Positions 15,829 through 25,000 of a stretch of DNA of 27,547 nt are shown one piece after another. Origin of the DNA: CAMTUW01 sp947085035 (GTDB lineage: Bacteria; Actinomycetota; Coriobacteriia; Anaerosomatales; PHET01); contig CAMTUW010000032.1 in the NCBI GenBank assembly GCA_947085035.1, positions 1 to 27,547 on the forward strand, in the 5' to 3' direction. Within the stretch, counting starts at the first letter, position 1. The number at the start of each line of letters is the position of its first letter. The notes below the pieces were generated by a model. It searched no databases. It was not told the origin of the DNA and was given only the letters and a program-made list of their open reading frames with translations. Both the position numbers and the translations under genes were made by a program.

Positions 15829-17310
15829 TCAGCTGTCTGACTCGGAAGCACCGTCATCTGTGCGGGCCACTGCGTCCTCGATCTTCGGCTGCTCGATGTT
15901 CTGCTCCCGCTGTTGCTCGACGAACCAATCCAGCGGCCGTTCGGTCTGGGCCTCGAACGCATCCAGCGCCTCGTCGCGCATCCGGGCAGCCTCTTCGTCT
16001 GCTTGACCCACCAGGATCTCGTCGACCACCTGCGGACACGAAGCCACCGAACCCGGACGTGCCTCGATCTCCTCGCGCACGGCAGGTGTGGACCCCGGAT
16101 CCTTGGCGAAGCGGGTCTTCAAGTCGATCGAGAAGTTGACGTACTGCTCGAGCATCCTGAATACGGTGGAGTCGCCCATCGGGTTGATCGGACGCTGTTC
16201 GTCCGGAAGTACCGACACCTTTCCGTTCTCGACCTTTGCCCGTCCCACTATCTCGCACGCGGTGCCGTCGTCGGTCGTGTAGCCCAGGTTGTCCGTGACT
16301 ACCGCGAGTACCGTGGGTACATTGGCCAAGTCCCAGTGGGCGAGAAGCCCGACCTCGCCGTCCGGAAGCATGGACAGGTCATCGACGCTCATCGCTCGGA
16401 CGCGTGACCACGGCGGCACGGGACGGGTTCGCGACTGTTGCGGCAGACCCTGGACGTTCCGGCGCAACGCGTCGTCGAAGAGGTTGGTGGCCGTCTCGGC
16501 TTCACCGAGCACGTTCACACAGTGAGTCTGAGGTACGTTGAGAATCTCCTCGACCATCGCGTAGTAGTCTTCGCGGGTCACCACTCCGAAGCGGCCGCGA
16601 TACCCGCCGCCGTCACATACGCGGCTACCCTGAGGCAGGTCGAACTTCCATCCCTCTCGCCTGCACGCTTGGAAGAAGTAGACGTAGGCCGACGTCGCGC
16701 CGATCAGGGCGACCGGTACGCCGGAGTCCTCCGCTTCTCGCAGAGCGTTGATGAGGCCCTGCACGTCGATGCCGCTGCGCTTGAGCAAGAACAGGCTGTC
16801 GGAGGCGCCGAAATGCTTCCGGGTCTGGTCCATGCCTATCGCCATGCCCATTGACGGAGCGAACTCGGGGCTCGGCGCCAGAATCAGCACACGGCACCGT
16901 CGCCCCTCCTCGAAATCGGGGAAGAGGTACGAACCCGTCATGACCCTGTTGGCGGTGAACACCAGCTTCTTGCCGTCCTCGTCACGGAAGATGCGTCCGC
17001 GCTGCGTGAGGCTGGTGGTGCCCCCGGTCAGGCAACCCATGACGGAGTTCTCCAGCGGAAACGATGAGACCAGGTGCGTCTTGAACACGTCGTTGTAGAC
17101 CATGGGCACGTCTTCCCAGCTGTCGATGTCGCCGGGGCGCACCTTCTTGGCTTCGCAGAACTCGCGAAACAGCGCGTTGTTGTCGTATTGGAACGCGAAC
17201 AGCCGCAGTGCACAGTCGTTGAACTGGGGCAGGGGAGCGTCAACGCCCGCCTCGAGGTAGGTGAGGATCTCGGTTGTGAGGTCGTGGCTGTTGTGCGGAG
17301 TCGCCGTCAT
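15829..17310 (-). CDS. LuxE-like acyl-protein synthetase family, adenylate-forming enzyme
   Basis: This 493-residue protein resembles the LuxE/PaaK branch of the adenylate-forming (ANL) enzymes. Visible are CLTGGTTS (93-100), the Ser/Thr/Gly-rich nucleotide loop; GEAETATN (269-276), at the place of the acidic A5-type motif; and DNLGYTTDDG followed by CEIVGRAK (340-359), matching the A7-A8 region. These enzymes activate a carboxylate with ATP and pass the acyl group to a protein Cys or a thiol. The last ~95 residues are acidic and not conserved in anything I recognise. The gene starts inside the stop of the upstream resB (ATGA overlap), so it is translated with it. LuxE in luminous bacteria works with LuxC and LuxD, and neither is present here. 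Substrate and link to cytochrome maturation are unknown; a role in lipid or glycan acylation is also possible. Confidence 0.72.
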   Translation of the reverse strand: MTATPHNSHDLTTEILTYLEAGVDAPLPQFNDCALRLFAFQYDNNALFREFCEAKKVRPGDIDSWEDVPMVYNDVFKTHLVSSFPLENSVMGCLTGGTTSLTQRGRIFRDEDGKKLVFTANRVMTGSYLFPDFEEGRRCRVLILAPSPEFAPSMGMAIGMDQTRKHFGASDSLFLLKRSGIDVQGLINALREAEDSGVPVALIGATSAYVYFFQACRREGWKFDLPQGSRVCDGGGYRGRFGVVTREDYYAMVEEILNVPQTHCVNVLGEAETATNLFDDALRRNVQGLPQQSRTRPVPPWSRVRAMSVDDLSMLPDGEVGLLAHWDLANVPTVLAVVTDNLGYTTDDGTACEIVGRAKVENGKVSVLPDEQRPINPMGDSTVFRMLEQYVNFSIDLKTRFAKDPGSTPAVREEIEARPGSVASCPQVVDEILVGQADEEAARMRDEALDAFEAQTERPLDWFVEQQREQNIEQPKIEDAVARTDDGASESDS

Positions 17311-18725
17311 GGTGTTCCTCTCGGTGTGGGGTCCGGGTCAATCTGTGGCTCGAATCGGATCCCCTCTTGCGTCAGCGCCCGATCAAGTGTGAGCGGGAAG
17401 GTCCTGTCGTAGCGATGCGCGAGCGGCAGAACCCGGATGGTCGTGGTCGAGCCCTCGCTTTCCAAACGGAACCAGACGGCGCGATACGGCATGAGCAACG
17501 CCGGGGTCAGGCCCAGGATCGCCGCGGTCGAGGCAAGGTAGAGCCACCATGTGGACCAATCGCGTACTACGGAGAGCCGTAGGTAGTAACCCACGTCGTT
17601 CACCTTGAGGCTCCAGCCATCCGGCAACTCGACCACTTCGTTCACGCGGAGCATCTGCCGGGTGCTGCTCCCGTCGGAAGTGTTCACCGTGACCTGCACG
17701 AGCGGTGTCGGCGGCAGCAGTCGGGGTAGGTAGCCGCGCCTGTCTCTGGCCGCGACTTCGACGGAGACGCTGGCGATGACCGAGCTCTCGCCCGTGACGT
17801 CGAAGCTCGACTCCGTCGTTCCGCTCTCAGTGGCTTCGTTGAAGTCGAGAATGCGGTCGCTTCGTCCTCGCGACGCGCCGGATGCGTCGAGCACCTCCAC
17901 GCCAACGGACAGTCCGTGATCGGCGAGGTGGATGAGCAACGGGCCGGCGCGCAGTGGCTTGTTAGAGCGAACCTCACCCGTCCCGATAACGTCGTTGCCG
18001 CGGAGCACGGCTACGATCGGGACGACGCCGTAGTTGACATCCCCGACCTGTCTGTCTTCGAAGACCTCGGTCACCTGGAGACTCCAGCCCGTGTGCGGCA
18101 GGGCCAGCGGAGCCGTGTCGAGCAGCTGATAGGACTCGGCCACGTCCAAGACGGCCGAACGCTCTGGGACTCCCAGTTGCCCGTCCCATCGCGTGAGGTA
18201 CCCGAGCGCTGCGAATACGATGAAGACGACGAGCGACCAGTGAAAGACAGGGCTGCCGAAAAGCGCGAGGGCGCCTCGGTCGGCGAAGCCGAGGGTGCGG
18301 CCCTGCTTCACCTTGAGGCCCAGAGACTCGAGCGCCCTCACCAACGCCTGACGTGCCGCATCGTCATCGCCATCGAATGTGGCGGGTTCGCGGTCTGCGA
18401 TTCGTTCGGTGAGTGTGCCAACGACCATGCCGCGCTCTCGCCAGCGGCGCGCGGCGTCAACCGAGCGGTCCCATGAACACACGGCCGTCGAGAATCCCAG
18501 GAGCGCCGTGAGCAACAAGAATGCGGGCGTCGTGTAGCCTCTATCGAGCTCGAGTGCGATCAGCGTGCGAGTCAGGGGTGCATCGCCGGCAGCCCACACC
18601 GCGTGCTCTTGCGGCGTGAGCTCCCGTTGAGGCACGGCGGTCACGAGCCCTACATAGATGCAGATGCCGAGAATCAACGACACGGCGATTCTGGGTGAGC
18701 GTGCCAGTGCGAGCAGACGTCCCAT
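17307..18725 (-). CDS. resB: ResB/Ccs1, System II cytochrome c maturation (copy 2)
   Basis: This 472-residue protein has the ResB plan: a first membrane helix (SPRIAVSLILGICIYVGLV), a second (TTPAFLLLTALLGFSTAVCSWDR), a third containing GSPVFHWSLVVFIVFAALGY with His162, a large external domain, and a final helix (WWLYLASTAAILGLTPALLM). It is clearly related to copy 1 at 4095-5447 but well diverged: near the last helix copy 1 reads VNDHTVPF where this copy reads VRDWSTWW. The start ATG at 18725 has GGAGGA just upstream. It shares the control region 18726-19015 with the giant cytochrome gene, which points the other way, so the two may be co-regulated. Its expected partner CcsA lies at 14981-15811 in the opposite orientation. 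Confidence 0.92.
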   Translation of the reverse strand: MGRLLALARSPRIAVSLILGICIYVGLVTAVPQRELTPQEHAVWAAGDAPLTRTLIALELDRGYTTPAFLLLTALLGFSTAVCSWDRSVDAARRWRERGMVVGTLTERIADREPATFDGDDDAARQALVRALESLGLKVKQGRTLGFADRGALALFGSPVFHWSLVVFIVFAALGYLTRWDGQLGVPERSAVLDVAESYQLLDTAPLALPHTGWSLQVTEVFEDRQVGDVNYGVVPIVAVLRGNDVIGTGEVRSNKPLRAGPLLIHLADHGLSVGVEVLDASGASRGRSDRILDFNEATESGTTESSFDVTGESSVIASVSVEVAARDRRGYLPRLLPPTPLVQVTVNTSDGSSTRQMLRVNEVVELPDGWSLKVNDVGYYLRLSVVRDWSTWWLYLASTAAILGLTPALLMPYRAVWFRLESEGSTTTIRVLPLAHRYDRTFPLTLDRALTQEGIRFEPQIDPDPTPRGTP

Positions 18726-18875
18726 TCATCCTCCGACAACAGAGTCGATTTCAACAGCGGAGACGTCCGCAGCATCACCAGTATGAAGCATACATGGCAT
18801 CACTGAGGCACTATCCGCGAGGTTGAAAAGTCTATTCATATTGTTTCATCGGCTCCGATTTTCGCTGAATCTGTC

Positions 18876-18904
18876 TTGACTCCGACCTCAAGAGTGCCGA
18901 TAGT
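18876..18904 (+). promoter_or_regulatory. Candidate promoter for the giant cytochrome gene
   Basis: TTGACT (18876-18881; five of six consensus bases) and GATAGT (18899-18904; four of six) are 17 bases apart, the ideal spacing. The start codon lies 111 bases further on, giving a leader of about 100 bases that contains the hairpin at 18951-18979. Prediction by eye. Confidence 0.55.
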
Positions 18905-18950
18905 CTTAACAGATGCGCCCTTGGGCGTTCTGTGTGGTTTGTGTGGAATT

Positions 18951-18979
18951 GGAGGCTCGGATCACGGATCCTAGCCTCC
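18951..18979 (+). promoter_or_regulatory. Long hairpin in the leader of the giant cytochrome mRNA
   Basis: GGAGGCT-C-GGATC, loop ACG, then GATCC-T-AGCCTCC: a 12-pair stem with a single C/T mismatch. It lies between the predicted promoter and the ATG at 19016 and is not followed by a T-run, so it looks more like a translational control element, transcript stabiliser or protein-binding site than a terminator. A direct repeat TGTGTGG (18931-18937, 18940-18946) lies just before it. Confidence 0.5.
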
Positions 18980-19015
18980 CATGGTCGGCGATGCGTGGGG
19001 AATGGGTGGTCAGAG

Positions 19016-22000
19016 ATGACTGGGCGTAGAAGTGCGTGGGGTGCTCTTCTGGTAACGGTGTCAGTGTGCGCGGTGATGTTCGCGTTCGTGGGTACCGCTT
19101 TCGCTGAGCAGCGCAATCCGGAGTGTCTGTCGTGCCATCAGTCGATGACCGACTGGTCGGTCTTCGAGGTGGATCGCACGACGGCCTGCTCGAAATGCCA
19201 TACCCCGGGTCTGGCCGGTACGCACCCGCGGCACAACGCCGGAGGCGACTGCGGGGCGATCTGCCACCTCCCAGTCGGCTGGGGGGATTCGAGCAGGTAC
19301 GCCATTCCCGTGTGGACGGGGGTCGGAGGATCGTTCGCGACCCCCACCTCCAAAGACGTCTCGTCGTCCGTGCTTCACGCGATCCACTCGAAGCCGCGTT
19401 GGATGGGCTCGCTCAACACCCGCAGCGAGAAGTGCGCGTCGTGTCACGGTATCGCCAGCTGTGCGGCCTGTCACGATTACACGAAGGTGGCCCCCAAGCA
19501 CCTCGACCACAGCGCCAGCGGTGATGAGTCCTACACCGCTCAGGCTCCGTGGGTGGGGCCGATGTCTCACGGTGTCTCCGGTGGAGATCTCACGATGGAG
19601 ACGGTGTTCACGGTCACCAACCAATGCGCGACAGTCGGGTGCCATGATGTCGCGGGCATGGCGCAGGGCGTGCCGGTCCAGCGCGAATCCCACTCGCATC
19701 CGCCGGTGCCCGCCAGCCCCGTCACCGACGTTGTCACTTATGCACCCCAGGCCTGGAAGACGCTGTCGAGCACGAACTACACGCTTCAGCGCGCCAACTT
19801 CGCCAACATCGCCGGTTACACGCTTACCAGCAGTTTCCCGGCTCGGATCATCGAGGTCGTTGCGGCGGTCGATCCCTATTTCGGGCAGGCTGAGGTCTGG
19901 ATCAACGGAACGAAGCGCGGCGACATAGACCTGTATGCGCCAGTGACCGGCTACCAGAAGGTCGTCTTCAGGTCCACTGAGCTCCCCGTTGGCAACAACA
20001 CCATCCAGATCAGGGTCAAGGGAACCAAGAACGTTGCCTCCCGCGGTACGTTCGTCGTGATCGACGGCTTCCGGGCCTACGCCAACACCACCGAGGCGGC
20101 TTCTCCCAAGTGCGTCAGCTGCCACCCTGACAAGACCGCGTCTCACGGCTTCACCTTCCCGCACGAGGCCACGAGTACCGCCTTCTCGGCCGGCACTTAC
20201 CAAGGGTTCTCGTGCCCGTCGTGTCATACGCGCGCGCTGGTCGAAGAGCATCGCCGCGAGAGCTCGAAGACCAAGGTCGGGGTCTGCGCCCAGTGTCACC
20301 CCGTGTACGCTCCGTACCTCGATCCAACCCAGACCGGCACCTACAACTATGGCTGCACATGGAGCGGCGAGGCGGGCGCCCCCGGTTGTCACACGATAGC
20401 CGGGCAGCAGCCGCACAACTACGTTGACAGCAACCACAATCCCACCACCGCATCGGGCGAGTACGGCTGTCGCTCGTGTCACGCGGGCGCTCTGGACGTG
20501 GTCCACAACAACTCGATCACGACCAACGAGTTCACTCCCAGCTGCCTCTCGTGCCATTCCGCGAGCAGGTACCCCGCGACCAAGGCGTGTACCGCCGGAT
20601 GCCACGTTCTTAGCGGCGTCGACTCGATGGAATCGCATCCGTACCTGTCCACCAAGCACGTTGGTGACGTGGTGCAGTCGGGCGTGAGCAACACGGGCGG
20701 CTTCACCTGTGCCACCTGCCACTACTCGACGCTTGAGCTCTATCCCGAGCACAACAGGTCCAGTGCGCAGCTCGTGGGCGGCGGGCCGGTGCTGTGTTCG
20801 AGCTGTCACAACCAAAGCTACCTGCCGAAGCCGTGGAACAAGCAGTGCGTCGCATGTCACGCGACGGGCAAGGCGCCTGCGCCGCACAACGCCTACACGG
20901 CCAAGCATGACTACGCCGTGTTCTCCGCCTCCAACCAGACCGCGTGCGGCGGGATCGGCTGCCATGACGTGACCAAGGCCGACCTGCTCCACGACCGTAC
21001 CCTGCCGGGCGCCGGCGACTGCACCAGTTGTCACGTTCCCGGCGCGGGGACACCAACCAAGAAGCTCTGCACGGATTGCCATTCGACCCACACCCTCACT
21101 GCGGCGCACAACGCGGCGTCTTATCCTGCGGCCATCGAGTGTCTGCGATGCCACGAGACGGCCGGAGACATCCGGACCGCGCATGCAGCATGCTCGACAT
21201 GTCACAACCTCACGACCGGTCAACTGACGGACTACCTGAGCGGCGCCACCGGCGCGAATGATCGCTACACGGCGGCGTGCACGACCTGTCACCGTGCGAC
21301 TCCCGGCGCAAGTGGCGCTGCGGTGCTCGGCAAGAACTACTCTCCAGCCGACCCGGCGCATTATGTCGGTACGGAGAACTCGCACACGGTGTCAGCCGCA
21401 CAGGCGGCCAGCACGTTTGACTATGACGGTGCGGCTACTGTGTTCGCGCCGGTCAGGTGCGACGCATGTCACAAGATGGAGATGAAGCCCGAGCACATCA
21501 CGAAGGCGTATACGAACTTCCTGGGCGTCCCCGGCACGTATCCCGACAAGTGTGTCGCCTGTCACCAGCAAAAGGTCGATCCGCTTCCCGGCGGTGTCTG
21601 GAACAAGACCTGTGACCAGTGCCATGCGACGAAGCACACTGCGGCCGCCACACAGCACAACGCGACCAACGTGATAGTGACCACTTCGGGCGGCAAGACC
21701 GCTGGCACGGCGTGCGGTGGTGCTCAGTGCCACGATGTCGCCAACATCGCCGCGATCCATAACCAGTCGGTCACGAGCAATGACGGCAAGCCCGGCGGCA
21801 TCACGAACTGCAACACCTGCCACGTCGCCGACCCGGTTCAGGCTCGGCGTGACTGTGGCCTCAGCGGCTGTCATCCCAACTACGACAACCACGTGGGGAA
21901 TCACGCGCCGACCTCAAACGATCAGTGCGCCGCCTGCCACGAGTCGAGTGATGTGGCGGTCGTGCATGGATCGTGCGCGGCGTGCCACTCCAACCCGCAG

Positions 22001-25000
22001 TACCCCGGCCTCACCACCGGCAAGTCGGCGGCATGCGTCGACTGTCACGTCGCGGGCAGTGTCGTCAACGCGAACGGTGTGACGGCGAAGAACTACACGC
22101 CCATCGACCCAAGCCACTATCTGGGCACAGAGACCACCCACACATCCGTCGGCAACGGCACGTACAACGGCTACCAGTGCACGCAGTGTCACAGACTCGA
22201 CATGAAGCTTGAGCACGCCAAGACGGCCGTGAGTTTCGCGACCACGACTACCGTGGTCGGCAAGTGCGTGGTGTGTCACGAGACGAAGGTCGACCCGTGG
22301 CTCACGGCGTGGGACAAGAGATGCGCCTCGTGCCACCCGAGCACCCATACGGATCGCACAGCCAAGCACAACGCCTCCGTGACCAACCCGGGGTGTGGTG
22401 GATCCGGATGTCACGTCGTGAACGACGCCGCCGCGATCCACAACAACTCCGTCGCCGCAGTGACGACGGCGGACACCCTGAGGTGCCTGGTCTGTCACGC
22501 CAGTGCCGACGTGGTGCCCGCGCCGATCGACTGCGGGGCGGTAGGGTGCCACGCCGGTATGGAGCACGGGCACGGGCTGAATCGCACAGGATCGAACTAC
22601 AACTTCACGACCAACGTCGGTTGCACCAACTCCGGTCTCGGTTGTCACGGGTCGGACACGGGTGACAAGCCTGACTACGCCAACAGGTACCATCCGAACA
22701 ACGGCTGCATGGCGGGCGACTGCCACCTGAGCTCGTCACAGTCCAACGATGCGTTCAACAATCCGCAGACCTGCCAGAACTGCCACGGCGGACGCTCGGT
22801 CGCGCCGCTGAACTACCAGTTCGCCAGAGACGTCGTTCCGCTTGCCGCTCCTGCAACCGCCACTGCCGGTGGTCACTACAACCAGGTGGTTCACAACCTC
22901 GCGGCGAGCGACGCTACGATGAGCGTGGGCGGGTACAGCCAGGCGAAGTGCTCGGTGTGCCACCCGGCGATCAAGGTGGGCGGCCTGAACGGTCTGTGGA
23001 ACCAGCACCAAGTGCTCCAGTTCTACGGCAACACGTCGTGCGGGGACTGCCACAGCTTCAACGCCTCCGTGGCTGCATACATCAAGTCGAATCCGGCCTC
23101 CGGGGATTGCGCCGCATGTCACAGCTTGGGAGTCATGGGCGCGGCCTACACAATGCACTCGACCAGCACCGTTCCGCCGGCTGCGGGCGTTGTGATGAGC
23201 ACCGCACAGTTCCAGTGCGGCGACGTCGGTTGCCATCAGGCGTCCGGTCTCGACCTGCACGAGCTGCACAAGGGAGACGGGATCATCATCCCGTCGTTCA
23301 GCACCACGAACGGCGTCGACCCGTACGACACGAGCCGCTGTACGACCGCCTGTCACCCCAGCGGCCAGGAGGTCGGCTGGGTTGGCCTGCGCTGCGAGCG
23401 CAGACTCGAGCCGGAGTGCGTTGACTGTCACGATCCGCTCATGCAGGGGTGGAAACCGTACGCGCGCTCCTGTGGCGTGAACGGCGCCTGCCACATCACC
23501 CTGCCGCACACGGGTATAGGCCCCATTCACTCTGTGACCGCGCAGAGCCAGGCGTGCATCGATTGCCATGAAACCACCGACATGAGGATCAACCACGGGT
23601 ATCCGCCGATAGAGAACTGCGCCTCGAACAACGTTTGTCACAACCTCGACGGTATGCCGAACCCCTCAGGTATCGGGACCTTCACGCTGGCGGGTAAGAA
23701 GGAGTGCGTCGACTGTCACAAGGCAGCTATCATGGGCGGCCGTGACCACGCGCCGCACGACCCGAACCATTACATCGGCTCAGAGGCCACGCACACCGCG
23801 ACCAGAACACAGTCCGGCCTTGACGGCGGGTACGGTCTCATCGGTTCCGTCGTCGCGACCGAGGGCTTCAACTCGGCCACGTGGCCCGCTGCCTGGACGC
23901 GCAACAGCACCACGCTCGTGGTTGCGACCAGCACCGCTGCGCCCCACGAGGGCACCCACTTCGCCCAGATCCACACCACATCGACCACACGTTCCACGAA
24001 CGACTTCAAGCGGGTGTTCGACACCTCGAACGTATCCAGTCCGACCATCGAGTTCCACTATCAGACCACGAACTTCGTGAGCCCGGACTTCGCGAGAATC
24101 GAGTACTCGATAGACGCGACGACGTTCGTACAGATATGGAGCACGGCGGCGACCCAGACCGCGTGGACCAAGGTCGGCCCGCTGGCGGTCCCCCGGAGCA
24201 AGACTCTCACCATTCGCTTCAGCGCATCCACCAACGCGAACAACTCCGATCGCTTCCTGGTCGACGGAATCGTCTTGAAGCCCGGGAATGGTCCGGACAT
24301 CGCCTGCGCGCAGTGTCACCAGATGGAGCTCAAGCCCGAGCACTTCAAGGAGTCGTCGGAGGCCACACGGGTCCCGGCCATCTATCCGGACAAGTGCGTC
24401 GACTGTCACGAGAACAAGGCCGACAATATCGTCGGGCCGTGGAACAAGTCCTGTGTGACCCCTGAGTGCCACATGGGTAATCACAACGCGAGCACTCCGA
24501 AGCACAATGCCACGGCCGTGTCGCCGCAATGCGGTGGTTCAGATTGTCACTTCTTGGCTGATGTCGCGGTCATCCACAACAACTCGTCGCTCAGTAACGC
24601 CACCGTCACCAACTGTGCCAACACGTGTCACACGAGCAACCTCAACGCTCCGGCGACCATCAACTGCGGCGGTACTGGCCCCGGCACCTGCCACAACGGT
24701 CTGCAGCCGCACAACCATGAGTTGGACTACGATGGCAGTCTGTTCAACCCCACCACGGTGACGGGGTGCGTGCAGTCCGGTGCCGGGTGTCACGGGAACA
24801 GCACGGGTACGAACTATCAAGCGTATCACCCGAATTCCGGTTGTCTCGCCGGTGCGTGCCACCTCGGTAACACGACACAGCAGATGCCGGAATTCAACGA
24901 CCCGAACAGCTGCATGAACTGCCATGGCGGTGGCCCTGTGCAGTACCACCGTGCGACGGATCGTGTTCCCATCGCCGGTGTCACGCCTGCCGGTCACTAT

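Noticed and set aside
19061..21385. 774-codon open frame on the - strand within the giant cytochrome gene
   Set aside because: The + strand has an unbroken heme-motif frame over the whole stretch. The - strand product is Arg/Val/Gly-rich with no domain pattern.
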